Part shown: positions 20,174 to 29,565 of the stretch, one piece after another
How the letters are laid out: each line of letters starts with the position of its first letter
Position numbering within the stretch: position 1 is the first letter of the stretch
Assembly: GCF_022317005.1 (NCBI RefSeq)
Contig: NZ_CP081006.1
Span: 3,224,001-3,288,000 of the forward strand
Source of the DNA: Mycobacterium sp. IDR2000157661
GTDB taxonomy: Bacteria > Actinomycetota > Actinomycetes > Mycobacteriales > Mycobacteriaceae
Direction: 5' to 3'
DNA length: 64,000 bases
Notes under the pieces: model-generated
What the model saw: the letters and a program-made list of their open reading frames with translations, nothing else
Database searches by the model: none
What the model was told of the DNA's origin: nothing
Made by a program: the position numbers and the translations under genes

Positions 20174-20595
20174 GCAGGGGCGGGACGAACGGCTTTGTTG
20201 CTCCGGTGCATGTCCGATGGTCCGACATCGACATGTACCAGCACATCAATCACGCCACCATGGTGACGATTCTCGAGGAGGCTCGCATCCCGTTCCTGCG
20301 GGAGCCGTTCGAGTCGGTGATCGAGGAGATCGGTCTGCTGATCCACGAAGTCAATATCCTGTACAAAGGTCAATTGCGACTGCGTGATTCGCCGTTGCAG
20401 GTGACCATGTGGTCCAAGCGGGTGCGCGCCGTCGACTTCACGATCGGCTACGAGGTGCGTTCGGTCCGGCGCGAGCCGGACTCGCGGCCGTCGGTGATCG
20501 CCGAGACGCAGTTGGCTGCCGTGCACATCAAGGAGCGACGGCTGCAGCGGCTTTCCGAGCAACAGCGTGAGTATCTGCTGCGCTGGGCGCGATGA
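20170..20595 (+). CDS. Acyl-CoA thioesterase, 4HBT hotdog family (Rv2475c-like)
   Basis: 141-aa single hotdog-fold protein. The motif [18 protein letters not shown] near residues 15-32 carries the Asp and HINH residues of 4-hydroxybenzoyl-CoA-type thioesterases. Later segments ([28 protein letters not shown]) fit the fold. It probably hydrolyses a cytosolic acyl-CoA; substrate unknown. The GTG start is fixed by the GTGA overlap with gdh, and its own stop overlaps the next ATG, so it is translationally coupled on both sides. Confidence 0.85.
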   Translation: MSRGGTNGFVAPVHVRWSDIDMYQHINHATMVTILEEARIPFLREPFESVIEEIGLLIHEVNILYKGQLRLRDSPLQVTMWSKRVRAVDFTIGYEVRSVRREPDSRPSVIAETQLAAVHIKERRLQRLSEQQREYLLRWAR

Positions 20596-21251
20596 CGCAG
20601 TCCGAGCGCGGCGTCTGGCTCACTGATGCCGCCCACCGCGACGACCTCGCGACGTTCACCGAGCGTGCGTTGCGCCTCGACGACGCCGCGGTCATCCGGC
20701 TGCGTCAGCGACCGGGCAGGGTTATAAGCGCATGGGTGGCAACGGGATTCGACGTGTTGGCCAGTCGGGTGATCGGCGGGCGGGTCAACCCGCCCGACCT
20801 GACCGCCGGGGCGGATGCGCTGGCGGCGGGATTGGCGGCGATGGACGGCGCCGGGCGCGTCGAGCCGGGATTCACGATGGATTCGGCGTGGCGCGGCGCG
20901 CTGCCGCCGGAGTCCGGCTTCGTGCACCTCGACGACGTGCCCGCCCGCGTCTTGCTCGACCTTGCCGATCGTGGTGCCGTGCTGGCCAGGCAACACTCCA
21001 GCAGTCACGGACCGCCCGCGTCGCTGCTGGACTCCGAAGTCGTCGCGGTCAGTTCCGGTGACGACAGTGTCGGCATCCCCATGCGATGCGTGTTCGCCTT
21101 GACGGCAATGGGTTTCCTGCCGGCATCGGGTGACGCGGTGGCCGACGACGAGATCGTGCGGGTGCGCGTGGTGCCGGCGTGGCTGCGCGTCGACGCCCGC
21201 TTCGGTTCGGTGTACCGCCGGCGCGGCGCCCCCGCGGTGGTGCTGCGCTGA
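20592..21251 (+). CDS. Conserved hypothetical protein (Rv2474c-like)
   Basis: 219-aa soluble protein with no motif I recognise. It is rich in short acidic and Arg-containing segments (TDAAHRDDLATFTERALRLD) and has no signal peptide or membrane segment. The ATG overlaps the thioesterase stop (ATGA), and the gene closes the gdh operon. The same order exists in M. tuberculosis (Rv2476c-Rv2475c-Rv2474c), so conservation of linkage is the only functional hint. Confidence 0.75.
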   Translation: MTQSERGVWLTDAAHRDDLATFTERALRLDDAAVIRLRQRPGRVISAWVATGFDVLASRVIGGRVNPPDLTAGADALAAGLAAMDGAGRVEPGFTMDSAWRGALPPESGFVHLDDVPARVLLDLADRGAVLARQHSSSHGPPASLLDSEVVAVSSGDDSVGIPMRCVFALTAMGFLPASGDAVADDEIVRVRVVPAWLRVDARFGSVYRRRGAPAVVLR

Positions 21252-21257
21252 CACTTT

Positions 21258-21271
21258 CCCGCGGTCGCGGG
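21258..21271. terminator. Short GC hairpin between convergent operons
   Basis: CCCGCG/CGCGGG hairpin with a minimal loop in the 23-bp gap between convergent genes. Only a TTT precedes it and no T-run follows, so any terminator function is weak and bidirectional at best. Confidence 0.25.
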
Positions 21272-21274
21272 GGG

Positions 21275-22852
21275 CTAAATCAGCCAGGCGGCGGTGTCGG
21301 GCGGCAGTGCGCCGTCGACCGACGGGCCGCTGGTGAACAGCACCTCACCCTCCGGCAGTGGTATCGGCTCGGCTCCGGCGTTCAACACGCACACCAGCCC
21401 GCCGCTGCGATGAAACACCAGGCTGTCGACGGGGGAGTCCAGCCACTCCACCGTCGAGCCGTCGAACTCGACTCGGCTGCGGCGCAGCTCGATGGCCCGC
21501 CGGAAGAACGAAAGGGTCGACCCGGGATCCGCGCGCTGATTCTCGACCGTCAACTGCGCCCACTGCGGCGGCATCGGCAACCAGGTTCGACGATTGACGG
21601 AGAAGCCGAACGGTGGCGTCTCGCCCTCCCAGGGCATCGGTATCCGGCTGGCGTCGCGCCCGCGTCGGGTGCGCCCGGAGCGTTCCCACACCGGATCGCG
21701 CAGCGCCTCGTCGGGCAGCTCGACGTTCGGCAGCCCGAGCTCCTCACCGTTGTAGATGAACACCGCCCCGGGCAGCGCCAGCATCACCAGGGCCATCGCC
21801 CGGGCGCGGGCCAGACCGACCGCGCCGCCGCCGTAGCGTGTCGGCACGCGGTCGACGTCGTGGTTGGCCAGCGTCCACGTCGGCACGGCGTCGACGAGGT
21901 GCGCTGCGCGCAGGGAGTTGTCGATCGCGTGGTGGATCTCGGAGGCGTCGTAGGGAGCGCGCAACAGCCGGAAGTTGAAACCGAGATGCAGCTCGTCGGG
22001 GCGCACGTAGCGGGAGAACTGCTCGTTGTCGTAGACCCACACCTCGCCGATTGCCACCGAGTCGGGATAGTCGTCGAACACCCGGCGGATGCGGCGATGA
22101 AGCTCGTGGACACCGTCGTTGTTGAACCGCGGGTCCTCGTCCGACTCCGACAACAGCATTTCGCGCTGGACGATATTCATGTCGGGCAGTCCGGGCGGCT
22201 TGACCATGCCGTGCGCGACATCGATGCGGAACCCGTCGATGCCGCGGTCGAGCCAGAACCGCAGGGTCTCCTCCAGGTCGTCGAACACCTCGGGGTTGTC
22301 CCAGTTGAGGTCGGGTTGCTCGGCGTCGAACAGATGCAGGTACCACTGGCCTGGGTGGCCGTCGGCCTCGACGATCCTCGTCCACGCCGGTCCGCCGAAG
22401 ATCGACACCCAATTGTTGGGCGGATGGATGCCGTCGGGTCCGGTGCCGTCGCGGAAGATGTAGCGCTCGCGTTGATCGCTGCCGGGACTCGATGCCAACG
22501 CCGCCTGGAACCAGGGGTGGGCCGAACTGGTGTGGTTGGGCACCAGATCCATCGTCACCTTCATGCCCAACCGGTGCGCGGCCTCGGTCAACCGGTCCAG
22601 CGCCGCCATGCCACCGAACAACGGGTCGACGTCGCGCGGGTCGGCCACGTCATAACCGTTGTCGGCCATCGGCGACACCATCACGGGATTCAGCCAGATC
22701 GCGTCGACGCCGAGATCCCTGAGGTGATCCAGGCGCGCGGTCACGCCGTCGAGGTCGCCGACGCCGTCGCCGTCGCTGTCGCGGAACGACCGGGGATACA
22801 CCTGGTAGAACAGCGCACTGGACCACCATGGTGCGGAATCGGGTGGAGTCAT
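21275..22852 (-). CDS. aglA: Alpha-glucosidase / oligo-1,6-glucosidase (GH13), AglA
   Basis: 525-aa GH13 enzyme cleaving alpha-glucosidic bonds in maltose-like or isomaltose-like sugars. It begins [20 protein letters not shown], with GDLDGVTARLDHLRDLGVD typical of the barrel start. Catalytic residues are visible: nucleophile Asp in GFRIDVAHG, acid/base Glu in AIGEVWVYD and the third Asp in LANHDVDR. I place the start at the ATG at 22852, which overlaps the globin stop (TGATG), instead of an upstream in-frame ATG that would run into the globin gene. It pairs with glbO as in M. tuberculosis (Rv2471/Rv2470). Confidence 0.9.
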   Translation of the reverse strand: MTPPDSAPWWSSALFYQVYPRSFRDSDGDGVGDLDGVTARLDHLRDLGVDAIWLNPVMVSPMADNGYDVADPRDVDPLFGGMAALDRLTEAAHRLGMKVTMDLVPNHTSSAHPWFQAALASSPGSDQRERYIFRDGTGPDGIHPPNNWVSIFGGPAWTRIVEADGHPGQWYLHLFDAEQPDLNWDNPEVFDDLEETLRFWLDRGIDGFRIDVAHGMVKPPGLPDMNIVQREMLLSESDEDPRFNNDGVHELHRRIRRVFDDYPDSVAIGEVWVYDNEQFSRYVRPDELHLGFNFRLLRAPYDASEIHHAIDNSLRAAHLVDAVPTWTLANHDVDRVPTRYGGGAVGLARARAMALVMLALPGAVFIYNGEELGLPNVELPDEALRDPVWERSGRTRRGRDASRIPMPWEGETPPFGFSVNRRTWLPMPPQWAQLTVENQRADPGSTLSFFRRAIELRRSRVEFDGSTVEWLDSPVDSLVFHRSGGLVCVLNAGAEPIPLPEGEVLFTSGPSVDGALPPDTAAWLI

Positions 22853-23247
22853 CAGAAGGGCGAGTTCACCATCGAATGCGCGGCCATCTCCAGGTAGGCC
22901 AACAGTTCTCTGCGGTGCTCGTCGTCGAGCGTGTTCGAGTCTATCTCCGCCACCGCAGTGTGCATGCAGCGCAGCCACGCGTCGCGCTCGAGGTAGCCGA
23001 TGCGGAACGGGGCGTGTCGCATCCGTAGCCGCGGGTGGCCGCGCTGATCGGAGTAGGTACGCGGGCCGCCCCAGTACTGCTCGAGGAACATGAGCAGTCG
23101 CACCTCCGCGGCATCGAGGTCTTCGTCGGGGTAGAGCGGACGCAGGATCTCGTCATCGCGCACCAGTTCGTAGAACCGCGACACGATCGCGCGAAACGTC
23201 TCGTGGCCACCGACTTCGTCGTAGAACGACCGCTGTGGCTGTGTCAC
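22852..23247 (-). CDS. glbO: Truncated haemoglobin O (group II)
   Basis: 131-aa 2-on-2 globin that binds haem and O2; in mycobacteria it is linked to respiration and redox protection. I use the GTG at 23247, giving [20 protein letters not shown], which lines up with the known TrHbO start. Diagnostic parts are FYELVRDD (Tyr B10), LYPDEDL (Tyr CD1), [20 protein letters not shown] (Trp G8 lies further on) and RMRHAPFRI with the proximal histidine. The C-terminus [13 protein letters not shown] is nearly identical to the M. tuberculosis protein as I remember it. Co-transcribed with aglA. Confidence 0.93.
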   Translation of the reverse strand: MTQPQRSFYDEVGGHETFRAIVSRFYELVRDDEILRPLYPDEDLDAAEVRLLMFLEQYWGGPRTYSDQRGHPRLRMRHAPFRIGYLERDAWLRCMHTAVAEIDSNTLDDEHRRELLAYLEMAAHSMVNSPF

Positions 23248-23386
23248 GTCACCATTGTTGCTTGTCGCTGGATTGGCCAGGTCAGCCGGGCAGGTCACCC
23301 GGAGTTCACCGGACTGACCTGCGAACACGCTGAGAATTGTCGTGCGGTTGACGAAAATTCATGGTGAACTGTCGTGCGGAGGACGT

Positions 23387-24055
23387 ATGGCGCATCGCAA
23401 GAAAGGCCCGTCCAAGAGGGCCGGCCACTTCAACCACGGTGCATCGGCCGCCCGGTCCGGGCCGGTTGTACCGAGTGCGCACACTCGCGTCCTGCACAGC
23501 GTCGAGACCCATCCGCCGAGTACCAACGACGGCTCATTCTGGGGCCGTCGGCGCGTGCTGCTGCTGAACTCCACCTATGAACCGTTGACCGCTCTGCCCA
23601 TGCGGCGGGCGGTCATCATGCTGATGTGCGGAAAAGCCGACGTCGTGCACGAAGATCCCGGTGGCCCGGTGATCCACTCGGCGACCCGCTCAATCGTCGT
23701 GCCGACGGTGATCCGGTTGCGCACCTACGTCCGGGTGCCTTACCGCGCCCGGATCCCGATGACCAGGGCGGCGCTGATGCACCGCGACCGGTTCCGCTGC
23801 GCGTACTGCGGCGCCAAGGCCGACACCGTCGACCATGTGGTGCCGCGCAGTCGCGGGGGTGACCACTCGTGGGAGAACTGCGTCGCGGCCTGTTCGGGGT
23901 GCAACCACCGCAAGGCTGACCGGCTGCTCGGGGAACTGGGCTGGACGCTGCGTACGGTGCCGGTCCCGCCGAAGGGTCAGCATTGGCGGCTGTTGTCGAG
24001 TGTGAAGGAACTGGACCCGGCGTGGGTGCGATACCTGGGTGAAGGCGCGGCCTGA
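23387..24055 (+). CDS. HNH endonuclease family protein (Rv2469c-like)
   Basis: 222-aa protein. The ATG at 23387 follows CGGAGGACGT. The N-terminus is very basic ([18 protein letters not shown]), which could bind nucleic acid. The middle has [20 protein letters not shown], seen in a widespread subgroup of HNH proteins. The C-terminal HNH domain has [20 protein letters not shown] with zinc cysteines, DH, then [18 protein letters not shown]. The conserved Cys-His-Asn set is intact, so nuclease activity is likely, but its biological target is unknown. It is divergent from glbO. Confidence 0.85.
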   Translation: MAHRKKGPSKRAGHFNHGASAARSGPVVPSAHTRVLHSVETHPPSTNDGSFWGRRRVLLLNSTYEPLTALPMRRAVIMLMCGKADVVHEDPGGPVIHSATRSIVVPTVIRLRTYVRVPYRARIPMTRAALMHRDRFRCAYCGAKADTVDHVVPRSRGGDHSWENCVAACSGCNHRKADRLLGELGWTLRTVPVPPKGQHWRLLSSVKELDPAWVRYLGEGAA

Positions 24056-24081
24056 CCGGCCCTGGTATACGGTTTTCTTTC

Positions 24082-24363
24082 GTGAGCACCGCACTGACAC
24101 ATGCGCTATTGATTCTGGTGCCGCTGGGATTGACGCTCGTGCTCGTCGCGCTGATCTGGCGCAGCAAGGGCTCGCACCCGGCGACCTACAAGATCTCCGA
24201 CCCCTGGAAGCACGCCCCGATCCTGTGGGCCGCCGACGAACCCGGCGAGGAACACGCCACCGGACACAGCTATGCGGCCGACTCCGCGGCCGGCACCGGC
24301 AACGTGGGCGAGCACGGCTCGCACCCGGTAACGATTGGAGGCGGCGCCAGTGGCAAGTGGTGA
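24082..24363 (+). CDS. Small membrane protein, likely cytochrome aa3 oxidase accessory subunit (CtaJ-like)
   Basis: 93-aa protein with a GTG start and one N-terminal membrane helix (residues about 5-25, [22 protein letters not shown]). A conserved-looking segment follows ([20 protein letters not shown]), then a polar Gly/His tail. I recall that the two M. smegmatis genes in this position (MSMEG_4692/4693) were seen as cytochrome aa3 oxidase subunits in the CIII2CIV2 supercomplex structures. That recollection and the synteny are the basis of the call; nothing in the sequence itself proves it. It overlaps the next gene by 14 bp. Confidence 0.6.
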   Translation: MSTALTHALLILVPLGLTLVLVALIWRSKGSHPATYKISDPWKHAPILWAADEPGEEHATGHSYAADSAAGTGNVGEHGSHPVTIGGGASGKW

Positions 24364-24835
24364 AGTCGCAGTAACCGGCCACCGGGCCGCGGTCGAGCGC
24401 GCCGACCTTCCGCGGGGCTTCGTCGTCACGTCGAGTGGCCGCGTGTCGGGTGTCACCGAGCCCGGCACGCTGTCGGTCGACTATCCGTTCCCGGTCAAGG
24501 ACCTCGTATTCCTCGACGACGCGTTGAAGTACGGCTCGCGGGCGGCCAAGGCCCGCTTCGCCGTATACATCGGTGACCTCGGCGCGGACACCGCCGCGAC
24601 CGCGCGCCAGACCCTGGCGCAGGTGCCCACGCCGAACAACGCCGTGCTGCTGGCGGTTTCGCCCGACCAGCGTGCGATCGAGGTGGTCTACGGCGTGGAC
24701 GTCAAGGGCCGCGGCATCGAGGAGTCCGCGCCGTTGGGCGTCTCGGCGGCCGCCGCGTCGTTCAAGGACGGCAACCTGATGGACGGATTGATCAGCGCCA
24801 TCCGGGTGCTGAGCGCAGGCGTCTCACGGCCCTAG
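24350..24835 (+). CDS. DUF5130 / TPM-like domain protein (Rv2468c-like), possible oxidase-associated subunit
   Basis: 161-aa protein. I choose the GTG at 24350 because GGAGG lies eight bases before it; the TTG at 24335 lacks that spacing. The fold looks TPM-like: [46 protein letters not shown] and YGVDVKGRG. It has no signal peptide or obvious membrane helix. It overlaps the CtaJ-like gene and is probably translated with it. By synteny with M. smegmatis MSMEG_4692 it may associate with cytochrome aa3 (recalled, not shown here). Its 3' end overlaps the convergent HNH gene by 12 bp. Confidence 0.65.
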   Translation: MASGEVAVTGHRAAVERADLPRGFVVTSSGRVSGVTEPGTLSVDYPFPVKDLVFLDDALKYGSRAAKARFAVYIGDLGADTAATARQTLAQVPTPNNAVLLAVSPDQRAIEVVYGVDVKGRGIEESAPLGVSAAAASFKDGNLMDGLISAIRVLSAGVSRP

Positions 24836-25231
24836 GCCGGCGCGGATCTCGACATAGCGTTCGAGAAACCGCCGCTCGTCGAGGCGCTTGCGACGCATCC
24901 AGCCGGTCACCTCGTCGTTGCACTTGCTGGTGTTGCAGGAAGCGCAGGCCGGCACGACGTTGTCGACGGTGTAGCGTCCGCCACGACTTATCGCCATGAC
25001 GCAGTCGCGTTGCAGCGGCCGGTCCGTCGCGCCGCAGTAGGCGCAGCCGTTCCATGCCGCCTTGATGGTCTCCCACTCGACGGCGGTCAGGTCGTTGTCG
25101 ACGGCGTCGAGCCGACGCTTGCGTCTGCGGGCAGCCCTGGCCCGACGTGTCCTGCTGACCGCCACGCCACGAGCATGCCGCGCGAGCGTGCACAAACTGC
25201 TGCTACCGAGCGGCGTGTCGAGAACAGACAC
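24824..25231 (-). CDS. Small HNH endonuclease-like protein
   Basis: 135-aa protein with a GTG start, distinct from the HNH gene at 23.4 kb. A very basic stretch ([14 protein letters not shown]) precedes the HNH fold [22 protein letters not shown], followed by [14 protein letters not shown]. Two CxxC pairs would bind structural zinc. The metal-site histidine of the canonical DH motif is not obvious (it reads [11 protein letters not shown]), so catalysis is uncertain. It is followed by pepN on the same strand. Start could also be at the internal GTG (VAVSRTRR). Confidence 0.65.
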   Translation of the reverse strand: MSVLDTPLGSSSLCTLARHARGVAVSRTRRARAARRRKRRLDAVDNDLTAVEWETIKAAWNGCAYCGATDRPLQRDCVMAISRGGRYTVDNVVPACASCNTSKCNDEVTGWMRRKRLDERRFLERYVEIRAGLGP

Positions 25232-25246
25232 GCACGTTCGCGCTGA

Positions 25247-27829
25247 TTACGAGACGTCGAAGGTGCGGGCGCGCAGGGCACGTTCGACCCCGGCGCGGCC
25301 CTCGAGCACCAGGCGGCGCAGCGGCGGCGGCACGTCCGGGTCGGCGAGAAACGCGTCGGCGGAATCCAGACCCGCCTGGCTGATGTCCCATGCCGGGTAC
25401 AGGCCGATCACCACGGTCTGCGCGACCTCGCTGGACCGTCGTTGCCACACACCGGAGATCGCCGTGAAGTAGGCGTCCCGGAACGGTTGGAGCAGCTCTC
25501 GCTGCCCCGGTCGCACGAACCCGCCGATGATCGACCGCGCGGTGATGTTGGCCAGCGTGTCGTCCTCGATGACCTGTTGCCAGGCCGCGTCTTTGACCGC
25601 CGGCTGCGGCCGGGCAGCCGCCGCCGCCGCCGCGTGGCGGCGGCCCGCAGCGGTCGGATCGCGCTGTGCCTCGGCGTCTATGAACGGCGTCGGGATGCCG
25701 TCGGCGTCGACGACACCCGAGGCGGCCAGCGCGGTCACGATGCGCCACCGCAGGTCGGTGTCGACCACCAGTCCCGCCAATCCCTGGGCGCCGGGATCGC
25801 CGTCGAGCAGACCCCCCAAGACGTCGGTGTGCCTACCCGCCAACACCGATCCGCACAGCGCGTTGACGTAGGCCAGCTGATGATCCGAGCCGCTGTCGGC
25901 GCCGCGCGCCAACTCCAACAACCGGTCGGTGAACGCGGGCCAGCCCTCGGCGTCGGCCCACCCCGGATCGGCGTATGACGTCAACGCGGTCTGCGCCTGC
26001 AACAGCAGTCGCTGCAGCACTCCGACCTCGGTTTCACCGTGCACGCCGGCCGATACCAGCGAAACGAAGTCACGGGCCTTCAACTCGGCCTCGCGGGTCA
26101 TCTCCCACGCCGCGGACCAGGCCAGCGTGCGGGGCAGCGGCTCAGCGATGTCGGCGACGCGGGTCAACAATGTCTGCAGCGACTCCGGATCCAGCCGCAG
26201 CGAACAGTATGTCAGGTCGTCGTCATTGACCAGGATGAGCTTTCCGCGGGAAACCCCGTGCAGCGCGGGCACTTCGGTGACGTCTCCCTCGACGTCGAGC
26301 TCCTCTCGGTGGACCCGCACCAACTTGCCGCCGTCGTCGTCGTAGACACCGACCGCCAGTCGGTGCACCCGTGTCTCGCCTGCGCCGGGCGCAGCGCCGC
26401 TCTGGCGGATCGCGAACCGGGTGAACCGGCCGTCGGCGTCGAGATCGAACTCCGGTCGCAGCGTGTTCAGCCCGGTGGTCTTGAGCCACTGCCTGCCCCA
26501 GCCGGACAGGTCGCGGCCCGACGCTTTCTCCAGCGCGCCCAGCAGATCTCCGAACGTGGCGTTGGCGAAGGCATGGTCGCGGAAGTAGTCCCGCAGCCCG
26601 GACAGGAACTCCTCGAGCCCGACGTAGGCGACCAGTTGCTTGAGCACCGAAGCGCCCTTGGCGTAGGTGATCCCGTCGAAGTTCACCTCGACGGCGTCCA
26701 GGTCGGGGATGTCGGCGGCCACCGGGTGCGTCGACGGTAACTGATCCTGCCGGTAGGCCCACGACTTCTCGACGTTGGCGAACGTCGTCCACGCTTCGCT
26801 GTACTCGGTCGCCTCGGCCTGGCACAGCACCGAGGCGAAGGTGGCGAAGGACTCGTTGAGCCACAAGTCGTCCCACCAGGCCATGGTGACCAGGTCACCG
26901 AACCACATGTGCGCCATCTCGTGCAGCACCGTCTCAGCGCGACGCTCGTACGACGCACGGGTGACCTTGCTGCGGAAGACGTAGTCTTCGAGGAACGTCA
27001 CGGCGCCCGCGTTCTCCATCGCTCCGGCGTTGAACTCCGGGACGAACAGCTGGTCGTACTTTCCGAACGCGTACGGCACGCCGAAGTTGTTGTGGTAGAA
27101 TCCGAATCCCTGTTTCGTCTCGGTGAAAAGCCGCGCCGCGTCCATGAACTCCGCCAGCGACTTGCGGCAGAACAGGCCGAGCGGGATGTCGCCGTGGTCA
27201 TCGCTGTAGACGTCGTCCCAGCGTGCGTACGGGCCGGCGATCAGCGCCACCAGGTAGGTGCTCATGCGCGGCGTGGCCGCGAAGGTGTGGCGCTTGGCCC
27301 GACCCTCGTCGGACACGTCGACCGTTGCACCGTTGGACACCACCTCCCAGTGCGACGGCGCGGTGACGGTGATGTCGAACGCGGCCTTGAGGTCGGGTTG
27401 GTCGAAGCACGCGAACATCCGCTTGGCGTCGGCGGTTTCGAATTGCGAGTACAGATACACCTCGCCGTCGACGGGATCCACGAAGCGGTGCAGGCCCTCG
27501 CCGGTGTTGGAATAGCGGCAGTCGGCCTCCACGACGACGATGTTGTGCCCCGACAGTCCGGTCAGCGCGATGCCGGTGGACTCGTCGTAGCCGGAAACGT
27601 CGAGGGCATGGCCGTTGAGGGTGGCGCTGTGGACTGTTTCGGCCGCGATGTCGATGTAGGTGTCGGCCCCGGCGAGGGCGTCGAACTCGACGGTGGTGAC
27701 GGACCGGAACGTCCGCTCGCCGGGCCGGCCTGCACCGTCGGTGAGGTCCAGGGCGATGCGGTAGCTGTCGACGGTGACGAGCGCGGCCCGTTCGACGGCC
27801 TGGTCACGGGTGAGGTTGGGAAGTGCCAC
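25247..27829 (-). CDS. pepN: Aminopeptidase N (M1 zinc metallopeptidase)
   Basis: 860-aa cytosolic M1 peptidase removing N-terminal residues from peptides, typically downstream of the Clp protease and proteasome. The substrate-recognition motif NAGAMENAG lies near residue 265, the zinc motif HEMAHMWFGD near 298-307 and the second zinc glutamate in NESFATFAS near 322. Length matches Rv2467 and Streptomyces PepN. The GTG at 27829 starts VALPNLTRDQAVERAALV. It ends 15 bp from the start of the small HNH gene, which is on the same strand. Confidence 0.93.
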   Translation of the reverse strand: MALPNLTRDQAVERAALVTVDSYRIALDLTDGAGRPGERTFRSVTTVEFDALAGADTYIDIAAETVHSATLNGHALDVSGYDESTGIALTGLSGHNIVVVEADCRYSNTGEGLHRFVDPVDGEVYLYSQFETADAKRMFACFDQPDLKAAFDITVTAPSHWEVVSNGATVDVSDEGRAKRHTFAATPRMSTYLVALIAGPYARWDDVYSDDHGDIPLGLFCRKSLAEFMDAARLFTETKQGFGFYHNNFGVPYAFGKYDQLFVPEFNAGAMENAGAVTFLEDYVFRSKVTRASYERRAETVLHEMAHMWFGDLVTMAWWDDLWLNESFATFASVLCQAEATEYSEAWTTFANVEKSWAYRQDQLPSTHPVAADIPDLDAVEVNFDGITYAKGASVLKQLVAYVGLEEFLSGLRDYFRDHAFANATFGDLLGALEKASGRDLSGWGRQWLKTTGLNTLRPEFDLDADGRFTRFAIRQSGAAPGAGETRVHRLAVGVYDDDGGKLVRVHREELDVEGDVTEVPALHGVSRGKLILVNDDDLTYCSLRLDPESLQTLLTRVADIAEPLPRTLAWSAAWEMTREAELKARDFVSLVSAGVHGETEVGVLQRLLLQAQTALTSYADPGWADAEGWPAFTDRLLELARGADSGSDHQLAYVNALCGSVLAGRHTDVLGGLLDGDPGAQGLAGLVVDTDLRWRIVTALAASGVVDADGIPTPFIDAEAQRDPTAAGRRHAAAAAAARPQPAVKDAAWQQVIEDDTLANITARSIIGGFVRPGQRELLQPFRDAYFTAISGVWQRRSSEVAQTVVIGLYPAWDISQAGLDSADAFLADPDVPPPLRRLVLEGRAGVERALRARTFDVS

Positions 27830-27854
27830 GCACCCAACCTATCGCCCGCGGGGG

Positions 27855-28238
27855 CTATAGGCCCGGGATGGCCCGCGCCGCGGGCAGCCAGTCCAGCATC
27901 GTGCCGTCGCCCACCGACGCGATCATCTGTGGGCAGTACACCGAGATGGCGATGCCGGTGAAGAACGCCGCCACCTCCGGCGGGATCCCGCTGTCGGCCA
28001 CCTGTGTGTACACCCGGGCGAACGACCTGCCGGGTTCGACGAGCATCGGGCACACCGACTCGCCGAGGCGCACGGTGTCGACCGGGTTCGCCAACCCGAT
28101 CCCGGCATCGGTCACCGCGGCCAGGAAGGCGTCGTCTATCGGGTCGGCCTGCGCCGGCGCCGCGACCGCAGCCGCGACAGCCGTCAGGCCGGCCACCGCC
28201 GTCAGCACACGGAACGGAAGATCAAGGTGTCTATTCAC
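27855..28238 (-). CDS. Secreted DUF732-family protein
   Basis: 127-aa exported protein. It has a signal peptide with basic N-terminus and hydrophobic core (VLTAVAGLTAVAAAVA) and an AQA cleavage site before DPIDDAFLAAVTDAGIGLAN. The mature domain carries the two cysteines (SVCPML and VYCPQM) expected to form the DUF732 disulfide, and the helix pattern GRSFARVYTQVADSG of that mycobacterial family. DUF732 proteins are small secreted or wall proteins of unknown function. It lies upstream of pepN on the same strand, 25 bp away. Confidence 0.82.
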   Translation of the reverse strand: MNRHLDLPFRVLTAVAGLTAVAAAVAAPAQADPIDDAFLAAVTDAGIGLANPVDTVRLGESVCPMLVEPGRSFARVYTQVADSGIPPEVAAFFTGIAISVYCPQMIASVGDGTMLDWLPAARAIPGL

Positions 28239-28413
28239 TTTGGTAACGATCTACCACTCTGGTCACAGGTGAAACACAGTTCGGTCACTGTTCGCACACT
28301 TAGGCGTTTCTTATTCGACTAACCCGCTCAGCGGCGGTATCGGCGGGAACACCGACGGAGTAGCCGCGGTTGTCGTGATCGACGTCTGACCACACGCCCT
28401 CGAGGAGACCCCC

Positions 28414-29022
28414 ATGCCCGAGAAGTCCGTCGCCGATTTCTGGTTCGACCCGCTGTGCCCGTGGTGCTGGATCACCTCCCGGTGGATCCTCGAAGTGGAG
28501 AAGGTCCGCGACATCGAGGTCAACTTCCACGTGATGAGCCTGGCCGTGCTGAACGAGGGCCGCGACCTGCCCGAGCAGTATCAGGAGATGATGGCGAGGG
28601 CCTGGGGCCCGGTGCGCGTGGCGATCGCCGCCGAGCAGGCCAAGGGCGCTGAGATCCTCGCTCCGCTCTACACCGCGATGGGCACCCGCATCCACAACCA
28701 GGGTGTTGAGGACTTCGACACGGTCATCAGGGAGTCGCTGGCCGAGGTGGGGCTGCCCGCCGAACTGGCCGAGGCGGCCACCACCGACAAGTACGACGAG
28801 GCGCTGCGCAGTAGTCACCACGACGGCATGGACGCCGTCGGTGAGGACGTCGGCACGCCGACCGTCCATGTCAACGGCGTCGCGTTCTTCGGGCCGGTGC
28901 TGTCGAAGATCCCGCGCGGTGAAGAGGCGGGCAAGCTGTGGGACGCGTCGGTCACCTTCGCGTCCTATCCACACTTCTGGGAGCTCAAGCGCACCCGCAC
29001 CGAGGCGCCTCAATTCGATTGA
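28414..29022 (+). CDS. DsbA-fold mycothiol-dependent reductase/nitroreductase (Rv2466c-like)
   Basis: 202-aa thioredoxin-superfamily protein with the active-site CPWC at residues 15-18 ([16 protein letters not shown]). The rest matches the mycothiol-dependent oxidoreductase Rv2466c closely as I remember it ([36 protein letters not shown]). That enzyme is part of the SigH oxidative-stress response and activates some nitro prodrugs (established knowledge). The ATG follows GAGGAGA. No signal peptide, so cytosolic. It heads a run with rpiB and the nei-like gene. Confidence 0.9.
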   Translation: MPEKSVADFWFDPLCPWCWITSRWILEVEKVRDIEVNFHVMSLAVLNEGRDLPEQYQEMMARAWGPVRVAIAAEQAKGAEILAPLYTAMGTRIHNQGVEDFDTVIRESLAEVGLPAELAEAATTDKYDEALRSSHHDGMDAVGEDVGTPTVHVNGVAFFGPVLSKIPRGEEAGKLWDASVTFASYPHFWELKRTRTEAPQFD

Positions 29023-29080
29023 CCGCCCGCGGTCGTGTTCGGCTGAGGCCGGCCGTGGCAGACCGTCGCGCTCTGCCACA

Positions 29081-29563
29081 ATGACCGCCATGCGCGTCTA
29101 CCTGGGAGCCGACCACGCGGGCTTCGACCTCAAGCAGGCCATCATCGAGCACCTGCGCAGCAGCGGGCACCAGCCCGTCGACTGCGGTGCGTTCGCCAAC
29201 GACCCCGACGACGACTACCCGGCGTTCTGCATCGCCGCTGCAGAGAAGACGGTGGCCGACCCCGGCAGCCTGGGGATCGTGCTGGGCGGGTCGGGCAACG
29301 GCGAGCAGATCGCGGCCAACAAGGTGCCCGGCGCCCGGTGCGCACTGGCTTGGAGCGTGGAGACCGCGCAGCTGGCACGCGAACACAACAACGCGCAACT
29401 GATCGGCATCGGCGGGCGCATGCACACCGAGGCCGAGGCGCTGGCGATCGTCGACGCCTTCCTGAGCACGCCGTGGTCGAAAGCCCAACGCCATCAACGC
29501 CGCATCGACATCCTCGCCGAGTACGAGCGCACCCACGTCGCACCGGCCGTGCCCGGCGCCTAG
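29081..29563 (+). CDS. rpiB: Ribose-5-phosphate isomerase B
   Basis: 160-aa RpiB/LacAB-family sugar isomerase converting ribose-5-phosphate and ribulose-5-phosphate in the pentose phosphate pathway. Visible features are MRVYLGADHAGFDLK, the cysteine near 70 in DDDYPAFCIAA, the anion hole GIVLGGSGNGEQIAANK and the C-terminal KAQRHQRRIDILAEYE. I keep the first ATG (MTAMRVYLG), since the M. tuberculosis protein also has three extra residues; the ATG at 29090 is possible. It ends two bases before the nei-like ATG. Confidence 0.93.
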   Translation: MTAMRVYLGADHAGFDLKQAIIEHLRSSGHQPVDCGAFANDPDDDYPAFCIAAAEKTVADPGSLGIVLGGSGNGEQIAANKVPGARCALAWSVETAQLAREHNNAQLIGIGGRMHTEAEALAIVDAFLSTPWSKAQRHQRRIDILAEYERTHVAPAVPGA

Positions 29564-29565
29564 CC

